Positions 52,174 through 60,802 of a stretch of 64,000 bases of DNA are shown one piece after another. The DNA is from Dactylococcopsis salina PCC 8305. Its GTDB lineage: Bacteria > Cyanobacteriota > Cyanobacteriia > Cyanobacteriales > Rubidibacteraceae. A program made the translations under genes and the position numbers. The stretch lies in assembly GCF_000317615.1 (NCBI RefSeq), contig NC_019780.1:496001-560000 (forward strand). Reading direction: 5' to 3'. Position 1 is the first letter of the stretch, and every line of letters begins with the position of its first letter. The notes below the pieces were generated by a model. The model ran no database searches. It saw only the letters and a program-made list of their open reading frames with translations, and was not told where the DNA came from.

Positions 52174-53370
52174 TTAAGCAATACTTCCTCTTTTATGGCT
52201 TTCTTTGTAAGAAACGCCCACATTTTGTAAACCGGCTTTGATCATTTCTCGTTCCAAAAGTGCAAAAAACTGAGCGCGATCGCCGCTTCTAACCACAGCT
52301 TGATTGTGAGATTCAGCAATCGCTACGGGATAGCCATAACCTTTATACACTTGCGCCAACAAAATGCCTAAAGATTGCTCTAACAAGTCCATATCTTCTG
52401 CTACCCAAGCGGGAAACTCCACGCGGGCGATTTCAGTTCCCACATTGACATAACAAAAGTAAATGGAAAAGGTTTCAGGATATAATTCTAAAATTGGGTT
52501 TTGACTTCGCCACAAGCTCGATCGTTCTCCTGGAGAGAGTAAGGTTTGCCATAAGGTTGTATCTCGTAAGGGTTCACAAACCTGACAGGGTAACTGTTTT
52601 CCTTGTTGACTCCCACAATGGCTTTGACAATCAGGAACGGAGTAAGGACAAGCAACGTAGCGCAGAAATCGCACCGCCTCGGTATGACGATTGGCACTGA
52701 GATAACCGATTAAGGGGACTTTTGCTTCTTGTAACTGTTCCCAAGCACGGAAAATTGAAGGAAGCAATCGATCGCGCGCGGGGGTGGGTAAACTATCGAG
52801 AAACCAATAAATCAATGAACCATCCACTAAGGCTAAATTTGGCTCACTGTGAGCGCCAGGGGGCTTAACCCAACGATACGCCATTTCTGCTAAGGCTTCA
52901 ATCTCAGAAACCGTGCGACGATGACCTAACCATTCTTCGGTAGGAATCCCCCATTGGCGAGATTCATATAAATCTTCTTGGGTATAAAAAACTTCTGGAA
53001 GACTATCCAATACTGGAAATAAACTCTGTCCGTAATGCAACATCACTCGCCCAATATTAATCAAATAACAGTAGGCGATTTCGTGGTGGGAAGGAGCAAT
53101 TTGTGAGCCATCAGTAGCGAAGACGCTGTGAGCGTAGGGGGGAACTGGAATCTCTTTACAAGTGTCTAAGGGTTCGACTGGAATCGCGGCTCTAAATATC
53201 GCTCGATCGAGCCATTGTTGTTGTTTCCTTTCCAATTCTTCTTGTTGACTCACGGTTTCTTCAAGCAGATCGTAGGCTTGATTTAAGCGTTTATTACTCG
53301 CTCTTGCTTCTTGTTGTAAGTGTTCACTAATTGCTGGCAATTGTCCAGTGAGTTTGGTAATATCAAGCAT
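52174..53370 (-). CDS. NurA-domain 5'-3' nuclease-like protein
   Basis: 398 residues. The NurA pattern includes FATDGSQIAPSHHE (about 88-101, with the catalytic aspartate), LVDGSLIYWFLDSL (about 181-194) and a C-terminal VRSGDRAQFFALLEREMI. NurA in archaea works with the HerA helicase and resects double-strand breaks. Cyanobacteria carry NurA-domain proteins of unknown role. HerA is not adjacent. The gene ends in the repeat block 51911-52172. Confidence 0.88.
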   Translation of the reverse strand: MLDITKLTGQLPAISEHLQQEARASNKRLNQAYDLLEETVSQQEELERKQQQWLDRAIFRAAIPVEPLDTCKEIPVPPYAHSVFATDGSQIAPSHHEIAYCYLINIGRVMLHYGQSLFPVLDSLPEVFYTQEDLYESRQWGIPTEEWLGHRRTVSEIEALAEMAYRWVKPPGAHSEPNLALVDGSLIYWFLDSLPTPARDRLLPSIFRAWEQLQEAKVPLIGYLSANRHTEAVRFLRYVACPYSVPDCQSHCGSQQGKQLPCQVCEPLRDTTLWQTLLSPGERSSLWRSQNPILELYPETFSIYFCYVNVGTEIARVEFPAWVAEDMDLLEQSLGILLAQVYKGYGYPVAIAESHNQAVVRSGDRAQFFALLEREMIKAGLQNVGVSYKESHKRGSIA

Positions 53371-53575
53371 TATTAGTTATTAATAATTTCTTCGATCGTA
53401 ACCTAAAAACTCTAGTCGTAGGTTGGGTACAGACGTTCCATGGAACGTCTGTACACGAAACCCAACAAAATTTGTCATTGGTCACCCAACGACCACGCTC
53501 AGGGCAAGCTGGTCATTAGTCATTAGTTATCTTAGGGATGGCGTAAACCGAAACCCAACACAAATTATAGACTAA
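53371..53575. repeat. GTTGGGT / CATGGAACG palindromes
   Basis: GTACAGACGTTCCATGGAACGTCTGTAC is a 28-base palindrome. Around it are GTAGGTTGGG and AAACCCAACA elements, and a TCATTAG heptamer run at about 53514-53525. No gene is seen between the NurA and cpcE genes. Confidence 0.7.
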
Positions 53576-54364
53576 TTACAAGAGAGAATCCATCAAAGTT
53601 AATAACTGTACTGCGTCTTCTGATAGTTCCTGATCAGGGTGTTTTAAATGATTTTCTAATATCCCTTTCAATGCAATCAATTTTAAGCTATTTTCCGTCG
53701 GACTCTGGGCGATCGCGCTGGCAGCAGGTAAATAATCCGTTGCTCCTAAATCCATCAATGCCGAACGTCGCAAGGGAAGTTTTTCTGCCCTCAGTCCATC
53801 TATTAATTGCTTACCATACTTTTCATCTTTTGTCAACTGATAAAGAGCGCGAGCCGTAGCAAACTGCACTTTCGCCACAGGATGGTCTAAAAACGGCTCA
53901 ATTTCCGCCTTGACTTCCATCGCCCCCAATGTTCCCAACGCCTCAATTATCGCCTCGTAGGGCTGCACTAAATGGGGTTTTCCAGCAACCGATTGCGCGG
54001 CTTCTACCCCACCCGCTAACAATTCTCTGAGGGGAGGAATCGCTTTCGGATCACCAATTTCCTCTAAAGCCTGAGCGCTGGCTTCTCGCACATAATAATC
54101 ACTACAGTTCAAATTTTCAATTAACAAAGAAACAGCTTGCTTGTCGCCCAATTTTCCCAATGCTCTGGCGGCGTTTCGTCGTAGGGGATAACCGCCATCT
54201 GGAGAGCGATCGGCTTCATCTTCTAAAGCCGTTAACAAAGCAGCAATTGCTTTCGGATCAGTGACGCGGAATTTTCCCAGCCACCAAGCTGCATAATAGC
54301 GCAAACTTAAATCTTCAGTTTGGTTTAAGTGCGCGATCGCCCTTTCCGCATCATAAATGGTCAT
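53576..54364 (-). CDS. cpcE: Phycocyanin alpha-subunit bilin lyase, CpcE subunit
   Basis: 262 residues. HEAT-like repeats with family segments RYYAAWWLGKFRV, RRNAARALGKLGDKQAV and DYYVREASAQALEEIGDPKA. CpcE works with CpcF to attach phycocyanobilin to Cys84 of CpcA. It is the last gene of the cpcBACDE operon, 123 bp after cpcD. The cpcF gene is not beside it in this window. Confidence 0.93.
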   Translation of the reverse strand: MTIYDAERAIAHLNQTEDLSLRYYAAWWLGKFRVTDPKAIAALLTALEDEADRSPDGGYPLRRNAARALGKLGDKQAVSLLIENLNCSDYYVREASAQALEEIGDPKAIPPLRELLAGGVEAAQSVAGKPHLVQPYEAIIEALGTLGAMEVKAEIEPFLDHPVAKVQFATARALYQLTKDEKYGKQLIDGLRAEKLPLRRSALMDLGATDYLPAASAIAQSPTENSLKLIALKGILENHLKHPDQELSEDAVQLLTLMDSLL

Positions 54365-54487
54365 AATTGAGAATTACTAAAAATCTGTTCAGCAGTATTG
54401 TTCGACACTTAATTGTTGAATTGGAGATTGAACCATATTGCAATTGTAATAATTAAGGTGGGCAACAAAAACCCACCCGATCGAGAA

Positions 54488-54742
54488 TTAATTTTCAGAA
54501 CTTTCAGTTTCTGGTTCTGTGTTCAGGGGTTCAATACTAACAATTTTGCCCCCCATGCGATTAATCCGTCGCATCTGTTCATTCATTCTGCTATAAGGAA
54601 CAGTAAAAAAGACGCTTCCACTTTTGCGAATCGCATAAGATTGTTTATCCGACTCACTACTTTGACGCATTCCTTCTACTTCGATGCGATACATCCGACT
54701 GGCAGCACTACTGGGAGTCGTAACTGTAGTTTGACCGTACAT
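54488..54742 (-). CDS. cpcD: Phycobilisome small rod-capping linker
   Basis: 84 residues, one CpcD domain. Segment SRMYRIEVEG and INRMGGKIVSIEPL are typical. AAGGAG lies 10 bases before the ATG. The protein caps the end of phycocyanin rods and limits their length. The acidic tail (ETESSEN) extends beyond the usual domain. Confidence 0.95.
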   Translation of the reverse strand: MYGQTTVTTPSSAASRMYRIEVEGMRQSSESDKQSYAIRKSGSVFFTVPYSRMNEQMRRINRMGGKIVSIEPLNTEPETESSEN

Positions 54743-54827
54743 AATTCTTAAACTCCTTTTTGAAAAAAAGGAAGAGGAGGAACACTAACTTTCAAAAGCC
54801 AATTCTTCCCTCCTCTACCCTGTATTT

Positions 54828-55688
54828 TTAAGCCGGTCTGACACTGACCACTTTTCCGCCTTGACGGACAATTTGCTGTAAGCGCTGGGATAACTGATCG
54901 TAGGGAACGAGATAAGCATTATTGCTATAGCGGATCACAGGACGAATTTTTCGCCCAATTTGTCCACTGACTTCCACACGATACATTCTGGCGCTTTGAT
55001 TGCCAACACCACCATAAGCAGTTTGAGGGGTGCGAGATGTTCCTTCTTCGGTACTGGTTGAAGGTTCAACAATGGTTGAGGCTTCATTTTTGCCCAGTTC
55101 CCACGTTAAGCGAGCTTCTTTTCCTCCCGCTTGAGCGCGATCGCTGCTACCATAACCGCGATACAATTGGAACATCCGAGTAAAGTTGGTAGTTCTTGCT
55201 CCTAAACCGACTTGGAAACCCGTGTAATAAGGAACAATGTCTTCACCAAACTTACTCACGTATTCTTCACTATCGAGATAGGAATCAATTTCAGCATCAA
55301 CGCCCTTCTCTTCACATAGCCCTGTATGATACGCCCATTCCTCCTCATCATAAGGCGGACGACCAAGCAAATGCTTAAAGTTCAATTCAACAAAACGCTG
55401 ATTGGAATTGGGATAAAAAAACTTTTCTTTATATAAATTGGACTTGGCGATCGCGCGAACCAACCCTCGTACCGTCAAGTTTCCCTGACGTAACAAAGAT
55501 TCTGCAGAAATTAGGCGTTCTGACTCCATTACATAATCATTTCCTAATACCTGCCGATAAGCCGCTCGAATCACCGTTTGTAAATCATCTTCGCTTGCAT
55601 TCCAACGGAGTTCAACTGGATCACCGCTGAAAGATTCTAAACCTAAACGTCCCGCATTCGCAAGATTTGAAGCAACTAAGGTTTTCAT
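54828..55688 (-). CDS. cpcC: Phycobilisome rod linker polypeptide
   Basis: 286 residues from the ATG at 55688, which has GGGAGGG nine bases upstream; the ATG at 55706 has no site of its own. The PBS-linker domain (about 15-145, with [19 protein letters not shown] [20 protein letters not shown]) is followed by a C-terminal CpcD-like domain (about 225-286, [11 protein letters not shown] and [13 protein letters not shown]). It binds inside phycocyanin hexamers and sets rod length. Only one long rod linker is present here. Confidence 0.95.
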   Translation of the reverse strand: MKTLVASNLANAGRLGLESFSGDPVELRWNASEDDLQTVIRAAYRQVLGNDYVMESERLISAESLLRQGNLTVRGLVRAIAKSNLYKEKFFYPNSNQRFVELNFKHLLGRPPYDEEEWAYHTGLCEEKGVDAEIDSYLDSEEYVSKFGEDIVPYYTGFQVGLGARTTNFTRMFQLYRGYGSSDRAQAGGKEARLTWELGKNEASTIVEPSTSTEEGTSRTPQTAYGGVGNQSARMYRVEVSGQIGRKIRPVIRYSNNAYLVPYDQLSQRLQQIVRQGGKVVSVRPA

Positions 55689-55837
55689 ATTTGACACCCT
55701 CCCCATAGAAAAATTTTGCAGCTATACATTTGGGTGAAACACAATCACAAAGCCCGAAAAATTTCACAAATGCTAACGCGGAGAACTAATTTCCAGGTCA
55801 ACATTCGCTCAGTCTTCCGGGCTCACACTAAGAACAA

Positions 55838-56326
55838 TTAGCTCAGAGCGTTGATTGCATAGTCGAGATAGGTATTGGCTTCGTTAGCCGCTTGACCATT
55901 TAAGCCATGATTCGCTTTGATGTGCTTGAGAGCCTCAATATACCAGGAAGGAGACAATTCAAAGGTACGGTTGATTTCATCTAACCCTGCGATGAGGTAT
56001 TCATCCATTGGACCAGTACCACCTGCGATGAGGCAATAAGTAACCATGCGGAGGTAGTGACCAATGTCACGAGCGCATTTATCTTTGCCACGCTGATCAT
56101 GAGCGTATTGGGGTCCCTGCATTTGAGTGGTGTAAGGGAACTTCTGATAAACTGCGTTCGCTGCGCCGTTGATTAAATCATTGGACTTTTGAGTCAGTCC
56201 ACGAGCCGCTTCCATGCTTGCTAAAGCACGTTCAAAACGACCATTAGCGGATTGTAATTCGGTATTTCCTAAGAAACGTCCTTGGCTATCAGCAGCAGCA
56301 ATGGCTTCGGTGATTGGAGTTTTCAT
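55838..56326 (-). CDS. cpcA: C-phycocyanin alpha subunit
   Basis: 162 residues. Cys84 in [13 protein letters not shown] is the chromophore site. [19 protein letters not shown] is the normal start. The gene lies 97 bp after cpcB. The protein forms (alpha beta)3 trimers and hexamers of the phycobilisome rods. The intercistronic region after it (55707-55837) has AGCCCG and CGGGCT that can pair, a likely processing or attenuation hairpin. Confidence 0.98.
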   Translation of the reverse strand: MKTPITEAIAAADSQGRFLGNTELQSANGRFERALASMEAARGLTQKSNDLINGAANAVYQKFPYTTQMQGPQYAHDQRGKDKCARDIGHYLRMVTYCLIAGGTGPMDEYLIAGLDEINRTFELSPSWYIEALKHIKANHGLNGQAANEANTYLDYAINALS

Positions 56327-56423
56327 TTTGGTTTTCTCTTCCTAACGTTACGTTGACAATAGATTTACAAAAAAGATTTAAGCTAAACAAAAATTCCCAT
56401 TTCTGGGAGCTAGACAAGCCAGT

Positions 56424-56942
56424 TTAAGCAACCGCAGCCGCAGCGCGATCAAAGTAGCTTGCAACTTCAGACATCAGTTGACTGCAATCGCCTTGAGTAA
56501 TTCCGTTGGGGTCACTCGCCAAACGAACTGCTTCTTCTTTCATTTTTTGTACGCCAGCCGCTACGGACGCGCCAGGAACACCCAGTGCTTGATAAGTTTC
56601 ACGGAGTCCGTTTAAGCAACGATCTTCGAGGACGCTTGCATCACCAGCGAGAGTGGCATAAGTCACGTAACGGAGGATGATTTCCATGTCACGTAAGCAA
56701 GCAGCCATCCGACGGTTGGTGTAAGCATTACCACCTGGTTGTACTAATTGAGGTTGATCCGCAAATAAACCACGAGCAGCGTTGGTGACGATGCTGGCGC
56801 TGTTGCTGGTCATACGGTTAACGGTATCTAAACGCTTGTTACCCTCTTTAACCATTTGGGTCAGCGCATCGAGTTGTTCGGTGCTGAGAAACTCACCACG
56901 GCTATCTGCTTGGGAAACAACACGGCTAAATGCGTCGAACAT
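56424..56942 (-). CDS. cpcB: C-phycocyanin beta subunit
   Basis: 172 residues. Cys82 ([10 protein letters not shown]) and Cys153 (GDCSQLM) are the bilin sites, and Asn72 is the methyl-asparagine position. AAGGAG lies nine bases before the ATG. It is the first gene of cpcBACDE. The CpcS-type and CpcT lyases are needed for its two chromophores. Confidence 0.98.
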   Translation of the reverse strand: MFDAFSRVVSQADSRGEFLSTEQLDALTQMVKEGNKRLDTVNRMTSNSASIVTNAARGLFADQPQLVQPGGNAYTNRRMAACLRDMEIILRYVTYATLAGDASVLEDRCLNGLRETYQALGVPGASVAAGVQKMKEEAVRLASDPNGITQGDCSQLMSEVASYFDRAAAAVA

Positions 56943-57352
56943 TGTTTTCTAATCTCCTTAGATCGATTGTATTGACTATGGTTTGAAGGGTGACTTGGTT
57001 TGGATTGGCGATCGGGAAAGAAAGAATTATGAGAAGTTTTCTTGATTAGATGAGAAAGCTCACCTATTTCTCAGTTCGTCATTCCCTTTGACTTTTGCCG
57101 TTGTCTTAAACCCTTCTTGTAAATTTATACACCCTATTTCCTAATTTTTGTGTTACAGTATATTAAGATTGTTACGGTTAGATTTAAAAACAAAAAGAAA
57201 GTTAAAATATCCTAAACATAAGAAGCAAAGAGCAAGTTTTATGCTATGCAATTTGCTTCCGTGAGGATTTAACTTTCCTTAATAAATCTGGCAGTTAAGA
57301 ACAGCTTTTGGGAGAATTAAGGCAAGTTCGGCAATCAAAGGATGTGGTCAAG
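56943..57352. promoter_or_regulatory. cpc operon leader and divergent promoter region
   Basis: No gene lies in this 410-bp region between cpcB and the small ORF at 57353. Very A/T-rich sequence near 57120-57200 is the likely promoter area; TATACT and TATAAA can be seen on the minus strand but without convincing -35 partners. The cpcB leader is therefore probably 150 to 250 nt long, as in other cpc operons. Confidence 0.55.
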
Positions 57353-57577
57353 ATGTTAGATCAGCAGAAGAGGCTCTGCTCACCAGAAGAAATAGAACAA
57401 GCGATCACTGAATTGGAAAGATATCGAGAAAGGATTGTAAATGATTTGTTTCAGTCAGCACGGCGAGTTGATGTGCCTCATAAAACCGCAATGGCAAACA
57501 TTGGGAAAAATCCAGAAATAATGAGGATAGATGCAAAAATTGAAGCGTTACAAGCTAAACAGTCTCAGCTTCGTTAA
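57353..57577 (+). CDS. Small hypothetical helical protein
   Basis: 74 residues from the ATG at 57353 (MLDQQKRLCSPEEIEQAITE); a longer frame to 57308 is less likely. It is charged and mainly alpha-helical with a C-terminal KIEALQAKQSQLR coil. It has no known domain. It is 62 bp upstream of a CpcS-type lyase gene on the same strand. Confidence 0.55.
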   Translation: MLDQQKRLCSPEEIEQAITELERYRERIVNDLFQSARRVDVPHKTAMANIGKNPEIMRIDAKIEALQAKQSQLR

Positions 57578-57639
57578 CAGGGAGCGACTGAAAATGGTTG
57601 CTTAAGTTAGATTAAAAAAAGTTTATTGATATTGAAATA

Positions 57640-58200
57640 ATGGACACAGCAGAGTTACAACATTTTTTTGACTGTTGTTTAGGTCACTGGGATATTGAGC
57701 GCACTTATCACTATCTCACCCGTCAAGAAGTAGAGCGATCGCACACGAAGTTTGAAGTGAAGCCCCTCACGCCAGAATTGCAGACGAAGGTTTTGGTAGA
57801 TAATCAATATGATATCTCTGACCAAAATGTTGTGCTGTCAGGGTTTCAGCTTTCTTTTCATACCATTTCCGATAAAGGGGAGGAAGTGGCGCAGTCTCTG
57901 AATGCTTTGTTTGTTCCCAAAACGCAAGCGGGAAAAATGTTAGAAGGGGATTATCTGCGCGATCGCGCCTATGAAGAATCTCGCCCGATCGTGTCTCATT
58001 TTCGCTTTGATCCCACTGTGTCAGAATTGTTAATGACGACACCTTACACCCAAGTCGTGTCTGTGGATTCAATCACTCTCGTTAACCCCAACCTAAGAAT
58101 CCGTAAAATTATTAATTACGATCGGCCGCCAGCAGGAGAATCATTAAAAAACGTTAGACTGGTTGGGTTTGGGGTAGAACAGAAAGTGAGTACCCCTTAA
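57640..58200 (+). CDS. CpcS/CpeS-family phycobiliprotein lyase-like protein
   Basis: 186 residues. The start is LQHFFDCCLGHWDIERTYHYL. The FLF segment YDISDQNVVLSGFQLSFHTI and the end NPNLRIRKIINYDRP match the lipocalin-like CpcS/CpcV-type family. It is more divergent than the gene at 58827. Its likely role is bilin attachment or chaperoning. It is followed by a heptamer repeat, so transcription may end there. Confidence 0.82.
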   Translation: MDTAELQHFFDCCLGHWDIERTYHYLTRQEVERSHTKFEVKPLTPELQTKVLVDNQYDISDQNVVLSGFQLSFHTISDKGEEVAQSLNALFVPKTQAGKMLEGDYLRDRAYEESRPIVSHFRFDPTVSELLMTTPYTQVVSVDSITLVNPNLRIRKIINYDRPPAGESLKNVRLVGFGVEQKVSTP

Positions 58201-58202
58201 AC

Positions 58203-58312
58203 AGTGACCAGTGATCAGTGACCAGTGATCAGTGACCAGTGACCAGTGATCAGTTGTAGGTTGGGTGGAGTTTACGAAACCCAACATCAATCAGTGACCA
58301 GTGATCAGTTAC
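58203..58312. repeat. Heptanucleotide run with GTTGGGT element
   Basis: Seven AGTGACC/AGTGATC units (58203-58251) are followed by GTAGGTTGGGTGGAGTTTACG and AAACCCAACATC, then more CAGTGACCAGTGATCAG units. It separates the two lyase genes. Confidence 0.88.
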
Positions 58313-58375
58313 CAGTAGTTCTCAAACTTAATACCCAAAATTCAACAGTAACAAACAAACAAATAACAAACAAAT

Positions 58376-58804
58376 ATGGCAACAAAACGGACAAAAAGAG
58401 CAAAAGGATTCGGAGAATTAGAAAATCAAAACGGTAATGTAGAAAATACAGAACAAGTCAGTCAATTAGAAGCAACAATTGCGGAAAAAGACTCACAGAT
58501 TGCCAAATTGGAAAAACAGTTAGCGCAACAAGAAGAAATTCAACAGCAATATCAACATATTTCTCTACAAAATCAACAGCAAGAAGTGTATATTAACGAG
58601 TTAGAAGAAGCGCGATCGAAGCATCGTCAGGAAATCAACCAACTCCAAGCACAACTAACAGCAATCTCCAGTCAGACAGAAAGTGAAACCGCCGCTAAAG
58701 ACCAACAAATTAAGGAATTAAAAGCACAAATCCAACAGCTACAAAGTTTCGCTAACATCGGAGAAAAACAGATCAATCGTTGGCGCTCTCATAGTATTAA
58801 ATAA
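58376..58804 (+). CDS. Coiled-coil protein of unknown function
   Basis: 142 residues. A short basic N-terminus (MATKRTKRAKGFGELEN) is followed by one long coiled coil rich in Gln, Glu and Lys (about 30-125). The C-terminal INRWRSHSIK has some aromatic residues. No enzyme motif. It is 22 bp upstream of a CpcS-type lyase and probably co-transcribed. Confidence 0.65.
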   Translation: MATKRTKRAKGFGELENQNGNVENTEQVSQLEATIAEKDSQIAKLEKQLAQQEEIQQQYQHISLQNQQQEVYINELEEARSKHRQEINQLQAQLTAISSQTESETAAKDQQIKELKAQIQQLQSFANIGEKQINRWRSHSIK

Positions 58805-58826
58805 TCATTAAGGAGTGAAAAAAGGA

Positions 58827-59411
58827 ATGGACGGACTGCAATTTTTCCAAAAAAGCGCGGGTCAATGGTACTCATTGCGTACAACCCACCATCTCCCCTT
58901 TCGTCGCGCTGAAACTGGGGGTTCAGACATTACCGTAAAATCTCTAGGTGCTGAAGATCATCGCATCGCAGAAATTTGTCAGATGCACTCCGTTGATCCT
59001 AGTAACGCCGTTGGTGGTGCGTTCGTCAGTTGGGATGGCGCGATGGAATGGGATAAAGAAGGGGAAGACCATTCAGGAACCAGTGTTTTTTCCCTTGTTC
59101 CTGATCAAGAAAATCCGCAACAAGGAAAACTCTTGCGAGAAAGAGGATATGCGGAAGTTGTTCCCGTCATGGGAGAATATCACATCGACCAAGAAGACGC
59201 ACTGGTTTTAATCACAGAATATGACACCATGAGCATTAACGAGCGCTTTTGGTTTCCTCATCCCAGTCTCAGACTGCGAACCAGTACCGTTAAACGCTTT
59301 GGTGGCTTAAGTACCGCCACATTTTGCGCCGAAATTCGGGTGGATAACACTGATGGCGCAACTTCAGAAACAACGGATCAAGATGGGGTTCAATCTTTTT
59401 GGGGGTGGTAA
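58827..59411 (+). CDS. CpcS-type phycobiliprotein lyase
   Basis: 194 residues from the ATG at 58827; a GTG at 58815 overlaps the AAGGAG. The segments LQFFQKSAGQWYSLRTTHHL, FRRAETGGSDI and NERFWFPHPSLRLRTSTVKR are those of CpcS-I/CpeS-type lyases for Cys82-type sites of phycocyanin and allophycocyanin. The stop codon is directly followed by the TTG start of the zincin-like gene. Confidence 0.9.
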   Translation: MDGLQFFQKSAGQWYSLRTTHHLPFRRAETGGSDITVKSLGAEDHRIAEICQMHSVDPSNAVGGAFVSWDGAMEWDKEGEDHSGTSVFSLVPDQENPQQGKLLRERGYAEVVPVMGEYHIDQEDALVLITEYDTMSINERFWFPHPSLRLRTSTVKRFGGLSTATFCAEIRVDNTDGATSETTDQDGVQSFWGW

Positions 59412-59945
59412 TTGCTGAGTTCGGAAGTGGCGCAGGGGAGGGTTTATCTAGAACAAATGCGACACCTTGCTTTTGATCCCAGCTTAGTGGAATTAAGAGT
59501 GAGTCAGCAGTGGGAAGAGCAGATTTGTCGCACGATCGGGCGAAAAATTACCAGCATTAATGAAAATCTGGTCAGTTTGCTCGATCGATGTCAAAACTGT
59601 TTTTATCCAGAACAGCGTCTCCCCATACAAATTTTCGCCACCCCATTTGCACCCCACCTCAAAATTGATGCCTTGTGTAATCTCGAAGCAGACCCCATCA
59701 CAATTTTAATTGATGTCGGTCGCATCATCCAACCGCACTGGCTCAATGCGGTTGCCCACGAATACGCCCACGCACAAATCGGAATTGCAGGGCATCACCC
59801 CGCCTTCTGCTCCATCCTCACTCACCTTTGTTTAGGGTTAGCCCTCCCTCCTCCCCCTCCTCAAGGCTTACCAGAATCACAACTGCAAAATTGGCCCCCT
59901 TGTCAGCCTACTCCTGATCCGCTACAGTTCTGGCTGAAAGATTAA
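59412..59945 (+). CDS. Zincin-like protein (HEXXH) of unknown function
   Basis: 177 residues. HEYAH (116-120) with GHH eight residues later looks like the zinc site of SprT/M48-like metallopeptidases. It has no signal peptide. The start at TTG 59412, contiguous with the stop of the lyase gene, is uncertain. Proline-rich C-terminus. It may process or bind a phycobiliprotein or lyase, but this is only from context. Confidence 0.65.
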   Translation: MLSSEVAQGRVYLEQMRHLAFDPSLVELRVSQQWEEQICRTIGRKITSINENLVSLLDRCQNCFYPEQRLPIQIFATPFAPHLKIDALCNLEADPITILIDVGRIIQPHWLNAVAHEYAHAQIGIAGHHPAFCSILTHLCLGLALPPPPPQGLPESQLQNWPPCQPTPDPLQFWLKD

Positions 59946-60020
59946 AATCACTTCGACGCTATCAATCGCAGGGAAAGATTATAATAGAGGCTTTCTGGTG
60001 ATAACAGGTAAACAAAGGTG

Positions 60021-60764
60021 ATGGAACAAAAATTATACGAAGGAAAAGCAAAAATCATCTATCCGACGGATAATCCGAATATATTACTAACAGAATTTAA
60101 AGATGATGCAACCGCATTTAACGCTCAAAAACGAGGAACGATCGAGCAAAAAGGAGAAATCAACTGTAAAATCAGTAGTGTTCTCTTTCAACTATTAGAA
60201 AAACAAGGAATCGCCACCCACTACATCGATCAACCGTCAGCGAAACAAATGCGAGTAAAAGCAGTAACGATTCTTCCCTTAGAAGTAGTGGTGCGAAACA
60301 TCGCGGCGGGAAGTTTATGTCGAGAAACAGGTTTAGAAGAAGGGACAAATCTACCTTTTCCCCTCGTAGAATTTTATTACAAAAAAGACGAATTAGGCGA
60401 TCCCTTACTGACGCGCGATCGAATTTTAATTCTCAATCTTGCCACCCTCAACCAACTGGAACAACTGCAAAACAAAGCACTTGCCATTAACACTCACTTA
60501 AAAACCTTTTTTAATGACTGTAAAATTACCCTCGTTGATTTCAAACTAGAATTTGGTTTAGATTCAGAGCAAAATCTACTTTTAGCCGATGAAATCAGCC
60601 CTGATACTTGTCGCTTATGGGATCAAAGCCAAAGCGAAGAATCAGACGATCGGGTAATGGACAAAGATCGCTTTCGGAAAGACTTAGGAAACGTCGAAAA
60701 CGCCTATCAGGAAGTGCAAACCCGAATATTGTCACAGTTTAAATTGACAATAAACAATGAATAA
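60021..60764 (+). CDS. purC: SAICAR synthase
   Basis: 247 residues from the ATG at 60021; a GTG just before it is a possible start. MEQKLYEGKAKIIYPTDN contains the ATP-binding start, and later EFGLDSEQNLLLADEISPDT contains the conserved D-E-I-S-P-D motif. The enzyme joins CAIR and aspartate in purine synthesis. A TATAAT hexamer at 59980-59985 may be its -10, but no good -35 is seen. Confidence 0.95.
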   Translation: MEQKLYEGKAKIIYPTDNPNILLTEFKDDATAFNAQKRGTIEQKGEINCKISSVLFQLLEKQGIATHYIDQPSAKQMRVKAVTILPLEVVVRNIAAGSLCRETGLEEGTNLPFPLVEFYYKKDELGDPLLTRDRILILNLATLNQLEQLQNKALAINTHLKTFFNDCKITLVDFKLEFGLDSEQNLLLADEISPDTCRLWDQSQSEESDDRVMDKDRFRKDLGNVENAYQEVQTRILSQFKLTINNE

Positions 60765-60802
60765 TCAAAAATTAGCTAATTAACAATTAATCAATTTGGT
60801 GT

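Noticed and set aside
57130..57200. A defined cpc promoter
   Set aside because: TATACT and TATAAA hexamers are present on the minus strand, but neither has a convincing -35 at 16-18 bases, so I only describe the region.
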